Shown here: piece by piece, positions 54,544 through 62,544 of the stretch
Layout of the letters: the number at the start of each line of letters is the position of its first letter
How positions within the stretch are numbered: position 1 is the stretch's first letter
Source: Chitinophagaceae bacterium 26-R-25
Lineage (GTDB): Bacteria > Bacteroidota > Bacteroidia > Chitinophagales > Chitinophagaceae
Assembly (NCBI GenBank): GCA_029906195.1
Contig: JARWSJ010000002.1
Span: 1,507,786 to 1,571,785, forward strand
Length of the DNA: 64,000 nucleotides
Direction: 5' to 3'
Notes under the pieces: model-generated
Databases searched by the model: none
Seen by the model: the letters and a program-made list of their open reading frames with translations, nothing else
Told to the model about the DNA's origin: nothing
Translations under genes and position numbers: made by a program

Positions 54544-55539
54544 ATGGAAGAATCCCGAATTGCAACGCCCATAGGGACAACATTGGACAGTTTCATTAAG
54601 AACAATCAGGAAAATTTTAAGTATGCAACAGGTGAATTGTCGCAGTTGTTGCGTGATATTGCCCTTGCTTCAAAGGTGGTGAACCGCGAAGTGAGCAAGG
54701 CTGGTCTTGTTGATATCATCGGTACATTGGATGCTCAAAACAGTGGAGGAGAGCATCAGAAAAAACTGGACGTTCTGGCGAACATCCGTTTTACACGTGC
54801 GTTGAAAAAAAGAGGAGAGGCATGTGCACTTATTTCGGAAGAAAACGATTCTTACGAAGAATTGAACAGAGACGGTAAATACATCATCGCTATAGATCCG
54901 CTGGATGGTTCTTCAAACATTGATGTAAACATTTCCGTAGGTACGATTTTTTCTATCTATCGCCGCAAATCAGCAGTAGGAACTCCTATACAGGAAATAG
55001 ATGTTTTGCAGAAAGGTGCCGAACAGGTTGCAGCTGGCTATGTGTTGTACGGTGCATCAACAATGCTGGTATTTACCACCGGCCACGGAGTGAATGGCTT
55101 TACTTACGAACAATCACTTGGAGAATATTTTCTGTCTAATTCCAATATAAAAATCCCTAAAGACTGAAGCATTTATTCCATCAATGAAGGTTTGTCAAAA
55201 GACTTTTTACTATTGGTAATATCCTATATTGACTGGTGCAAAGAACAGTCTTTTAGCGCGAGATATGTTGGATCGCTTGTGGCAGATTTTCACTGTAACC
55301 TTTTGAAAGGTGGTATCTATATTTATTCCGCTACTTCAACAAAGGCGGACGGAAAACTGCGATTGATCTACGAATGCAATCCGCTTTCTTTCATTACAGA
55401 ACAAGCTAGAGGTCTTGCAACAGATGGCAACGGAAGAATTATGGAAATTCAATCAACGACTTTGCATCAGCGTTCACCATTTTATGTAGGCTCTTAAAAG
55501 CTGGTGGAAAGAGCTAATGCAGGAAGCATGGTGAAATGA
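54544..55539 (+). pseudogene. fbp: Class I fructose-1,6-bisphosphatase with two in-frame stops
   Basis: Read through, the frame gives a 331-codon class I FBPase, the length of the E. coli enzyme. Present are TPIGTTLDSFI, the metal/active-site loop [50 protein letters not shown] and [16 protein letters not shown] at 55165-55167 replaces the expected Gly of the [11 protein letters not shown] segment (GGA to TGA would suffice). A TAA at 55495-55497 replaces the expected Lys just before KLVERA (AAA to TAA). There is no frameshift, so decay is recent, or both are sequencing errors. Without readthrough, products would be 207 aa and a start-less tail. It is a housekeeping gluconeogenic gene; another copy elsewhere would be expected. 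Confidence 0.88.
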
Positions 55540-55884
55540 CTGAATAATTGAATAACTGAATGAGAACCGCATCGTCGTTGCCAGCAGGCGGAGAAGGGGG
55601 TTCGAAAAAATAAAGGCGATAAAGGATAGGTGCAAAATTTCGGTCTTCCGTATAGACACATTGAATGCGTCTCCGAGGCTTTAACCGGCTTTGCTGTTAA
55701 GGATTTTTTTATTAGACCATGTGTCAAAACTCGTTCACTTACCTTTCTTCATTCGCCATTGTTAGTTCTCAACCAAATCAACCCTGCTAAATTTTTATAG
55801 GAGGTTACAAATACTGACATAGATACGTCCCCAGGAAAGCTCCTATCCGTAATAAGTAATTCAATCTGTTTAAACAAATAGCTA
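55540..55884. other. Intergenic region before the mobile-element remnant
   Basis: 345 bp between the fbp pseudogene and a small ORF. I see no tRNA, no integrase and no clear repeat. A tract of seven T near 55704 could end leftward or rightward transcripts. It may include the chromosome side of an old integration junction. Confidence 0.4.
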
Positions 55885-56127
55885 ATGACGAACTACTACT
55901 ATTTAGCAATGTATGTTGTTACTGATAATGGCAACACTATAGAGGATGCATCTTTTTTTATTCAATCTCCAAAATTCTTGAATAGACAAGAGATTAAGGA
56001 GATAGTAAAGGAGAAAGAAAAGTATACAACAGAAAATATTACACTTTCCAGTGTAATAGAGATTGGGGAGGAGTTGTATAAAGCCCTCGCCGTAGACCAA
56101 AATGATCCTTGTTTCAAGATATCGTAA
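55885..56127 (+). CDS. Small hypothetical protein
   Basis: 80 aa, no signal peptide, acidic/basic helical middle (RQEIKEIVKEKEKYTT) between short beta-like segments (YYYLAMYVVTDNG; LSSVIEIGEELYKAL). I do not recognise the family. The sequence composition and evenly used codons look like a genuine small protein. It is convergent with, and overlaps by 14 bp, the truncated relaxase on the other strand, so its 3' end lies at the element breakpoint. Confidence 0.5.
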   Translation: MTNYYYLAMYVVTDNGNTIEDASFFIQSPKFLNRQEIKEIVKEKEKYTTENITLSSVIEIGEELYKALAVDQNDPCFKIS

Positions 56128-56725
56128 TCAGGTAATTAATTTTGTATGTTGTAAGGACTGCCGATAACACATTTGAAATAGCTCGTTTGGTTTCAGTTTT
56201 ACTGTAGGAAAAATTGGGAACATCAATGGGTTTCAATTCGTGTTTGATCTTTTGATGTCTTTCGGCGATAACCAATTTGAATTCCTGCTCAATTTCTTTT
56301 CTGGCCTTTTCAGATTGGTTGCGCCCAATGTTAAACATCTTGATGGCTCTTCCATCTTGCTTGATATTCGTGGAGACAATATGGAGATGAGGATGTCCCG
56401 CATCGTAGTGCTGGTAGACAAGATAGGGTTGCTCTCCAAAGCCGATCTTTTGCATGTATGCATCGGCAATAGGTTGCAATGATTCGGAACTTAGTTTCTC
56501 CGAAGGATCAAAATTTAACGAGATATGGGTGGTACTTAATTGGGTTCTTTGGTTAAGTGACTGTAGCTTTTCAAATGTTTTTATTTTGTCCGTGAATCCA
56601 AGCTCGTTCGTGTCCTTCCCAAAGTTTCGGGAATGGATCAACAAGGCCTTGTTTTCTTTCAATTTCTGTTCGTTATAGTTGAGCACTTTACCCAAGCTTT
56701 TGCTGGTGTTTATGATTGCAACCAT
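56114..56725 (-). pseudogene. Truncated MobA/relaxase of a mobilisable element
   Basis: Only the N-terminal relaxase domain remains (203 codons). The three-histidine metal motif is intact (HYDAGHPHLHIVSTN), as is the N-terminal VAIINTSKSLGKVLNYNEQK with its candidate nucleophile Tyr. Family members of Bacteroidota ICEs and mobilisable plasmids are usually about twice as long. After SNVLSAVLTTYK the sequence leaves the family and ends in NYLITIS, so a deletion or insertion joined foreign DNA at about 56135-56147. It overlaps mobC by 16 bp in the usual mobC-mobA order. Probably non-functional without its C-terminal part. Confidence 0.85.
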
Positions 56726-57103
56726 GCGTCGTTGATTTTGCCAATTTGCAGTTTAATGTCATTCATTTTTACAGCCAACAAACCTATTGCCTGATCATGT
56801 TGCAAGAGCCAGTTTTTTACCTCGAAAATATGATCCAGCGTGTACATTTTTTTGACAACCTGGTTGTAGTTGATGCCTATTGAATTCAACTGGTTTTTTA
56901 GTCGAATGAGTCCGAGCATACAGTCATCTAGAGACTGGTTTCTGGAGTAAATGGTGATGGGTTTATCGAAGACTTTTTTTGCGGATATAATCACTCAGTT
57001 TCCGGCAGGAGGAGTGGCTAAATTTATCATTGATTGTATCCCATTCTTTGGTGGTAATCCGCACTTGCAGGATCTTAGATCTTGTTGTTTTTTATTCTCT
57101 CAT
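56710..57103 (-). pseudogene. MobC-like mobilisation protein, broken by a stop and a frameshift
   Basis: The intact-looking 94-codon frame (from 56994) starts in mid-family: KKVFDKPITIYSRNQSLDD ... IGINYNQVVKKMYTLDHI. Reading upstream in another frame recovers the missing N-terminus: KTTRSKILQVRITTKEWDT, then FSHSSCRKLSDYIRK, which is the classic ribbon-helix-helix start of Bacteroidota MobC. The two parts are joined by a +1 shift in an A7 run (56973-56979), and a TAA (57092-57094) interrupts MRE-stop-KTTR. So mobC is a pseudogene unless slippage and readthrough both occur. MobC normally helps the relaxase nick oriT. Confidence 0.85.
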
Positions 57104-57794
57104 CACATTGTCATTTACACTTTCTAAAATTAAAAGCTTCCAGTAATTGCTCGAAATAACCGCCCACGAGTTCCGAGTAATGGCGGCAAGATCGTCCGTT
57201 GTATGACAACGGAACATCTTGCCGGTAGCGGCGAAGCAGGCTGCCTCAGGGTTTTTTTGAATTTTAGCCTTTCAACAAGTTTTGACGAAGTCGAAACTAT
57301 ATACGGTCGTTTTTTAGCTTTGATGATCTTTCCAAAGCTGGTTGTGTAACTTAATTTTTTAGTAAGCTTTGTATTACAAAAAACAGACTTAATGGCTCTA
57401 TCAAAAAGGGAAAAAATTGTAATGGAAATCCTAAAAAATATTTCTAAATATATTTAAAAAAATGTCATAATAAAAATGGCTTTTTAGGTTGTCAAGAGAG
57501 GAAATTTCAATGTTGTATAGAACGGTATTTTGATTGCCGTGAAGCGAATGAGAAATGTCGATTAGAGCCTGCTTGAAAATTTCAAAAAGAGGTAAAAATT
57601 ATTGTTGAGAAAAAAGGTTGAGAGCCGGTAATTTAAAGTGTTGAAAATTTGCCTGATGATTAAAATTACTCCTATCTAAATTGAATTGGAGACTAACAAC
57701 GCTGGATAGTTTTTTTCGCAATTTCTCTAATTAAAAAAAAAGTTTAGCAGAAAGTTTTTGAAAAATTACCTGCTATCTAAATAAGTTTTAGAAG
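57104..57794. other. Non-coding, AT-rich region upstream of mobC
   Basis: About 690 bp without a credible gene. It contains a 41-bp hairpin in the position of an origin of transfer, then long A/T runs. Such a gap between mobC and the next gene is usual in mobilisable elements. Confidence 0.5.
57184..57224. other. Hairpin in oriT position
   Basis: Outer stem CGGCAAGAT / ATCTTGCCG (9 bp), a 2 x 2 internal loop, inner stem TCCGTTGT / ACAACGGA (8 bp) and a 3-base loop. It lies 81 bp upstream of the mobC start, where Bacteroidota elements keep oriT. The nick site is not identifiable by eye. Confidence 0.5.
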
Positions 57795-58022
57795 TTAATA
57801 CTTAAGAAAGTCTTTTGGATCAATCTCTAGCCCTTTGCACAACTCGAGAAAAGTAGTAAACAGAAAATCACTTTTACCATTTTCAATGAGGCTTATTTTA
57901 TACTTATTGACATCACATCTTGCAGCCAACTCATCTTGACTTATGCCAGCAACGTTTTGCCGCAAATGCTTTAATCTGGCGCCAAATTCTGAAAGTCGTT
58001 TCTTATCCCTTTTTTCGTTCAT
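57795..58022 (-). CDS. XRE-family helix-turn-helix regulator
   Basis: 75 aa protein consisting of one Cro/C1-type DNA-binding domain: LKHLRQNVAGISQDELAAR (helices 1-2), CDVNKYKISLIENGKSDF (recognition helix and turn), LELCKGLEIDPKDFLKY. It is a typical stand-alone regulator of mobile elements. A perfect 20-bp palindrome begins 39 bp upstream of its ATG, the expected place for an autoregulatory operator. The start at 58022 is well supported by the domain beginning soon after. Confidence 0.88.
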   Translation of the reverse strand: MNEKRDKKRLSEFGARLKHLRQNVAGISQDELAARCDVNKYKISLIENGKSDFLFTTFLELCKGLEIDPKDFLKY

Positions 58023-58060
58023 AGTAATGGGATAAATTCACGACTTTTTTAAAAAATAAC

Positions 58061-58080
58061 TGTTATTAGATCTAATAACA
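58061..58080. promoter_or_regulatory. Perfect palindromic operator upstream of the XRE gene
   Basis: TGTTATTAGATCTAATAACA is its own reverse complement over all 20 bases. Size and placement fit a dimeric XRE repressor site controlling the XRE gene and perhaps the divergent sigma factor gene. Confidence 0.7.
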
Positions 58081-58159
58081 TGATACTTTTTTATTATTTT
58101 TACTTAGGTATATTTGCGATTCTTCATAAAATCATTTGAAGCAATTCGCTTTGAGTCTC

Positions 58160-58267
58160 GGTTTGGAAACCTCGGAAATTTTCAAGGACGCGAGATAATA
58201 AGTGAAGAGCTCACGTTTTTGGCGTGGGCTCACTTATTGTGTCCTGGCCTCCGAGGGCCTCCAAACC
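58160..58267 (+). ncRNA. 108-nt nested hairpin (candidate structured leader or small RNA)
   Basis: Four stacked stems in register: GGTTTGGA/TCCAAACC, CCTCGGA/TCCGAGG, AGGAC/GTCCT and AATAAGTGA/TCACTTATT, then GCTCACG/CGTGGGC with one G-T pair and a 3-base bulge around the apical loop. It ends 76 bp before the sigma factor ATG. Function unknown; it could be a leader, a small RNA or a recombination site. Confidence 0.6.
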
Positions 58268-58343
58268 AGTAAGCTGAGTTCCGCGCCATTTTTTGTTGCT
58301 GTGACATAGCTTACAAGACTCATAATCTTAAAAAAATCCCGTT

Positions 58344-58919
58344 ATGAGTCCGCTTCAAAACGAAATCGATGTTGACCAGTTGTCAGCCCTACAAAATGGA
58401 GATGAAAATGCCCTGCAATACTTTTTCAATCTGTATTATTCGACACTCGTGTATTTTTCATTTGACATTACCAAAGACCAGGCTGTAGCCGAGGAAATTG
58501 CTTCCGATGCGTTCCTGAAACTTTGGAACAAACGGAGCCATTTTTTTAAAGTGAATTCCTTGAAAGCCTATCTATACAGAGTCGTGAAAAATGCCTCCAT
58601 TGATTTTATTCGCAACACTAAAGTGGTGTACAAAAACGAACAGAGTTATCACTATTTTGTCGATACCACAGAAAAAGCGATTGAAGAAAAAATGATCGCT
58701 TCTGAAACATACGCCATGATACTTGCGGTAATCGAAACAATGCCGGCGGGTTACCAAAGAGTTTGTCGCGGCATATTCTTAGAAGGCAAAACTTATGAAG
58801 AACTTGCAGCTGAATTAAACATTACAAACGTTAATATCCGAAACCAGAAATTTAAAGCCATTCTATTCCTCAGAAAAAGAATTCCGCTTACTATTCTGAT
58901 TCCCCTGTTTTTTACTTGA
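58344..58919 (+). CDS. Orphan ECF-type sigma factor
   Basis: 191 aa sigma-70 family protein. Region 2: ALQYFFNLYYSTLVYFSFDI and AVAEEIASDAFLKLWNKR; region 2.4 continues YLYRVVKNASIDFIR. Region 4: MPAGYQRVCRGIFLEGKTYE with LAAELNITNVNIRNQKFKAI. The Leu/Phe-rich C-terminus resembles PUL ECF factors. Unlike the first sigma gene, no FecR or SusC follows: the next 350 bp are non-coding and the next gene is on the other strand. It sits inside mobile-element DNA, behind a large hairpin and near the XRE operator, so it may belong to the element's regulation. Confidence 0.9.
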   Translation: MSPLQNEIDVDQLSALQNGDENALQYFFNLYYSTLVYFSFDITKDQAVAEEIASDAFLKLWNKRSHFFKVNSLKAYLYRVVKNASIDFIRNTKVVYKNEQSYHYFVDTTEKAIEEKMIASETYAMILAVIETMPAGYQRVCRGIFLEGKTYEELAAELNITNVNIRNQKFKAILFLRKRIPLTILIPLFFT

Positions 58920-59273
58920 AAAAGTTTTGTTTAGTGGTATTTGAAGTGGCAAAACCTGTATTATTTTTTTCCTGAGAGGGGAAGGTTGTGATGATTTTAA
59001 GTAAGGGAAGTCAAAACATCTTATGTGGTATCATTTCGCTTTCTACGAAACTGCCACCCGGTCGCCAATTTCACAAGTAAAAGATCAATCTTAATTTGTT
59101 TGCAACGATATACCGTCCAACTTGTTCTACCTGGATACTAACCATTCAATAAACTGGAAACCCAAAAGCCTTTCTTTTACCAAGCTTTTCTTCGGCGTTT
59201 GAAAAGAAAAGCGGGACGAAAAAAGCCATCCTTTAACCAAAGGATGGCTTTTCGTATTCGGTAGTTTATGGTC
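58920..59273. other. Intergenic region with terminator hairpins
   Basis: 354 bp with no gene. It holds a 9-bp stem GCTTTTCTT/AAGAAAAGC (about 59184-59212) and the strong terminator at 59221-59252, separating the convergent sigma and DUF932 transcripts. Confidence 0.6.
59221..59252 (-). terminator. Strong intrinsic terminator after the DUF932 gene
   Basis: Perfect 14-bp stem AAAAGCCATCCTTT / AAAGGATGGCTTTT with loop AACC. Flanking A and T runs make it usable from either strand; it lies 21 bp beyond the stop of the minus-strand gene. Confidence 0.85.
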
Positions 59274-60320
59274 TTAACTGAGTGCCATACGGTCCATGCA
59301 AAGATTGAATGCGGCTTGTGTTCTGAGTTGTGCTACGCCTCCGAGCATTACCGATTTTAATTTTGTCTCCTCGTTTTTGTATTGCTTCACATTTTGAAAA
59401 TAGCCGGTGATACCATTGTACGCACCAAACAAAGTTCCTCTGGTTGTGTCCATTGCTTGTGAAGGCGCACTCATGGTGTATTCAAATGTTTTGTCGCAAA
59501 TGTTGATGAATTGGGTGGACAGTTCATCTTCCAAACCTTCCTGTACTTTTTTTAGTACTTCTTTATTGGGAACCATGGCCAGTTGGATCAGTTTCTTTAC
59601 TTCGGTATCGTCGATTTTTATTTTTGCCCACTGGTTAAAAATTTCGTTCATGTCTGCGGATAACCTGTTAGTTATCCCCATTAGAGTGTGTGCCTGTATA
59701 AGTCTTTCTTTGGCGCTTGGTGTGTGCCTTATTTTAAAGGAATTGCTACAGTTATTTAGTGCGGCGGCTAAAGTGTTGGCGCATACAATCCGAATAGGCG
59801 TAAAAGCGGCTGTAATGCTTCCTAGTCCATCATGGGAAGTGGTCAGGAATAAATATTGTTCAATTAAATCATCATTACCTACTTTGATATAGGAGGGAAG
59901 TTTTGCGGTGATGAAAATTCGCTCACCGTTTCCAAGTGCGCCGGCTGTTTCATACTGGACGCCGTCACCCTCAACGATGGAATCAAAAAAAGTGAAGGCA
60001 TCTATGTTTTGTACAATCTCATAATCCTTACCCACTACACCTAAAACCTGTTCGGTGTCCGTGCGAACAGTCGCGTAATAATTGGGTACTTCGATTTCAG
60101 GGATTTTGATGTCTACATCCGGATTTGCTACTTCATTTTCGTTGTCATAGGTAAATAACTGCCTTTTTTCAACAGTGTAATTAAGCCCTGCAAATTCAAT
60201 AGCTTCTTTACTGGTTGGATAATTTTCTACTATCGTACCGAGTCCGTGCCATGCTTTTTGTTGTACACTAAAAAAACTATGTTTATTTGTCTTGTCGTTA
60301 TAATTAATGTTGTGTGCCAT
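59274..60320 (-). CDS. DUF932 (phage/plasmid-like) protein
   Basis: 348 aa from the ATG at 60320 (MAHNINYNDKTNKHSFFSV). The frame stays open upstream to 60470, but those residues lack family similarity and overlap the end of ssb. DUF932 features: KAWHGLGTIVENYPTSKEAI near the start, GVVGKDYEIVQNIDAFTFFD, SHDGLGSITAAFTPIRIVCANTLA around residues 165-190, and the C-terminal TTRGTLFGAYNGITGYFQN. These proteins are common on plasmids, phages and Bacteroidota ICEs; their biochemical role is unknown. It is transcribed with ssb upstream (88-bp gap). Confidence 0.85.
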   Translation of the reverse strand: MAHNINYNDKTNKHSFFSVQQKAWHGLGTIVENYPTSKEAIEFAGLNYTVEKRQLFTYDNENEVANPDVDIKIPEIEVPNYYATVRTDTEQVLGVVGKDYEIVQNIDAFTFFDSIVEGDGVQYETAGALGNGERIFITAKLPSYIKVGNDDLIEQYLFLTTSHDGLGSITAAFTPIRIVCANTLAAALNNCSNSFKIRHTPSAKERLIQAHTLMGITNRLSADMNEIFNQWAKIKIDDTEVKKLIQLAMVPNKEVLKKVQEGLEDELSTQFINICDKTFEYTMSAPSQAMDTTRGTLFGAYNGITGYFQNVKQYKNEETKLKSVMLGGVAQLRTQAAFNLCMDRMALS

Positions 60321-60408
60321 GATTTTACAATTTGAAGTGTTTGAATAATTTTTTGGATTGAGCATTTGAAAAATGCGTGACGCAGTTAACCCGCGCCACG
60401 CGGAGTGT

Positions 60409-60792
60409 TTAGAATGGTAAGTCCTCTGTTGCGTCTTCACCCCTTGCAGGCGTTTCGTTAACAGATTCATTTACCTCGTTTCGTGGAGAGTTAAAGAACT
60501 TCAACTGTTGCACGTGCATGTTGAGGGAACCTTTTGGCTCGCCTTCCGGGTTTAGCCAAACATTCAACCCGATTTTTCCAAACAGCTCTACGATAGAACC
60601 TTTTTTCAAATAGCCTGCAACCGTGGTGTTGTTCCAATAGGAGCAACTGATATAGGTTACTTTTGTAACCACCTCTGTTTGTCCCTTTGGTTTGTAGCGG
60701 TCATTGATCGCAATAGAAAAGTTGACTACTTCACGACCATCTTTTAAAGTCGCTGCCTTCGCGTCTGCTGTTAATCTGCCGGTGATTTCCAT
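60409..60792 (-). CDS. ssb: Single-stranded DNA-binding protein (element-encoded)
   Basis: 127 aa OB-fold SSB: MEITGRLTADAKAATLKDGR, FSIAINDRYKPKG, SCSYWNNTTVAGYLKKGSIV, with the acidic C-terminal tip EDLPF that binds replication partners. It begins with MEITGRL rather than the chromosomal-type start, and its short variant length, next to DUF932, matches SSBs of Bacteroidota ICEs and mobilisable plasmids. It would coat single-stranded DNA during transfer or replication of the element. Confidence 0.88.
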   Translation of the reverse strand: MEITGRLTADAKAATLKDGREVVNFSIAINDRYKPKGQTEVVTKVTYISCSYWNNTTVAGYLKKGSIVELFGKIGLNVWLNPEGEPKGSLNMHVQQLKFFNSPRNEVNESVNETPARGEDATEDLPF

Positions 60793-60821
60793 AACTGTAA
60801 TATTTAATAGTGAATAAATGC

Positions 60822-61031
60822 TTATCGATTAAATAGTGTGAGGTTTTGGGATTGTATTTTGTTGGGGTAGTGAGTATGACTGAATTTTCTTGTTAGGTAG
60901 TAAATGGTTATCTCTTCATTTTGAAGAATCGCCCATGCTGCCAGAAGTGCCTTAGTGCGCTTCAGTTTTCTTTTGCGTTGAATCTCCCAAGAGAGTAACA
61001 TAAGTTTTGATAGTTGAATGTTGTTGTACAT
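60822..61031 (-). CDS. Small element-associated protein
   Basis: 69 aa, basic and helical, no signal peptide. The segment KLMLLSWEIQRKRKLKRTKA ... LLAAWAILQNEEITIYYLTRKFSH resembles small proteins found next to ssb and DUF932 in Bacteroidota elements, where a SKLMxxAW-type start and an ALxxAWA repeat recur. Function unknown. It is 29 bp upstream of ssb on the same strand, so probably the first gene of a three-gene operon. Confidence 0.6.
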   Translation of the reverse strand: MYNNIQLSKLMLLSWEIQRKRKLKRTKALLAAWAILQNEEITIYYLTRKFSHTHYPNKIQSQNLTLFNR

Positions 61032-62544
61032 ACGCTGCCTAGTTTACAGGTGAATATTTGTTGAGGAGACCTGAACCTTTTTTCTTCAATTCTTTTTGAA
61101 GTACTCGGCTACACCGCCTCGTTCACAAACCTGTAGCAACCCGGCATTAAGGCTGACCGCGTGAAAGTCAAGACTTGAAAGGGAAATACACTCCCGCTAA
61201 CATGCACGCCGAAGGCGGCCAAATGGGAGGAAGATTTTCCGCATCAACTCCGGAGGAGCAAGCGAAGTGAAACGAAAGCGCAGGCCTTGCTTTCGAAGGG
61301 CAGCATAATACCTTCGCTATAAGGGAGCTGAAGGAGCGTATTAGAAATTTTCCAATAAGTTTATCTGGATCATAAATTCTCTTGGCAAAACATTATCTTA
61401 CTCCTAGTAAATGAAGTGTTGAGAGGATAATAGGAATGTTATTTTAATTGACGCCAATCTTTTGTTTGATAGTGAAGTCAAGTCGATTTCAACTTGATAT
61501 TATGAAGATGTGTACTTAAACTTACCTATACGACAACTATAATCTTAAATTAAAAGATTGGATGCTTTGTATTGCTCAGAGAGAACAATTCATTGAACAT
61601 AATTTTATCTAGTTTGCAATAGATTGAATTCAAACGGTATTCTTTCTAAGTTTGATTCCCTCAGAGTCTCCAATTAATTTATACCTACTTAGAAGTCTCT
61701 GAAAGGTTGCCTGCAGACTACAAAATGTAAGCAAATAAAAAGCGCTTTTTGTAGAATGTAAAACATATTTCGTTTGTGTCTAACGTTTAGGTGACTTTTA
61801 TTTCAAGCAACCTACTATTGTAGGAACTGGTAATCTGACAAAAGCCATTTTTCAGACTTTCGCAATAGGCTGAAACAGAAGACAATATCCATCGATAAAT
61901 TCTAATTGGACTGTTGCAGAACTAATGGCAAACGTATACTATTTTCGTAAATACCACTTAGTGGTATTTTTAATTTTATTCATTCTTCATAATATTGTGG
62001 CGAATTTCTGATGGCAAAGTCAACCCCTGAAACCCATTATGAAGTATCTCTTTGTGTTTTTCCCAACATTTAAGTGTGGCTGTAAAATATGTGCTCCAAA
62101 AGCTTTACGTACTCGATTTGAGACCATTTGCCACAATTTTCAATCCCCCATATTGTGTAAATTTCTCGTCTATCAACTCGTTACTCTCAATATTTAGTGT
62201 ACAATAATTATCCTCCGACCTATTTTAAAAATCAAAAGCGAAGGCAATTGTCCGCAAATGAGTCCTTGTTGTCCATTCAGACATCGGGGAAAAGTTGGGG
62301 GGCTAATGTTGTATTGAGCTAAAAGAAGTGAATGAGAAACTTAAGAAAGAAATAGCAAAGTTGAAGGCAATAAACCTATGGTATCAACACTGGCATTTGA
62401 ATTAATAATACATCGCATTTTAATCAAAAATGGAGTTCGCAATGAAAAAAAGGATTTGATAATCGGTAGTGAATCCGATGAAGTCTAGAGTCAACGTTGA
62501 GTTCTCGTAACCAAAAAAATAATAAAATATAAAATAAACTTTCG
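61032..62544. other. 1.5-kb region without intact genes
   Basis: The first 300 bp are relatively G+C-rich and hold inverted repeats (for example CGAAAGC...GCTTTCG near 61277-61299, and GCCGAAGGCGGCC), typical of the leader upstream of ICE ssb operons. The remainder is AT-rich with no recognisable ORF except a coiled-coil fossil near 62307. No tRNA or att site was found. Confidence 0.5.
62307..62405 (+). pseudogene. Coiled-coil tail remnant of a tail-fibre-like gene
   Basis: An open stretch after a stop reads IELKEVNEKLKKEIAKLKAI and ends at a TAA. It matches the C-terminal coil of the intact gene just downstream (MIELKTENNKLKQEIEILK). Only this end is recognisable, so confidence is moderate. 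Confidence 0.45.

Noticed and set aside
54544..55539. TGA and TAA in the FBPase frame read as recoded sense codons
   Set aside because: Many genes in the window end at single TGA or TAA codons, and no SECIS-like or suppressor context is visible. Nonsense mutation or sequence error is simpler.
55540..55884. tRNA gene as the integration site of the mobile element
   Set aside because: A GGTTCGA-like string near 55600 lacks the matching acceptor and anticodon arms, so no tRNA can be folded by eye.
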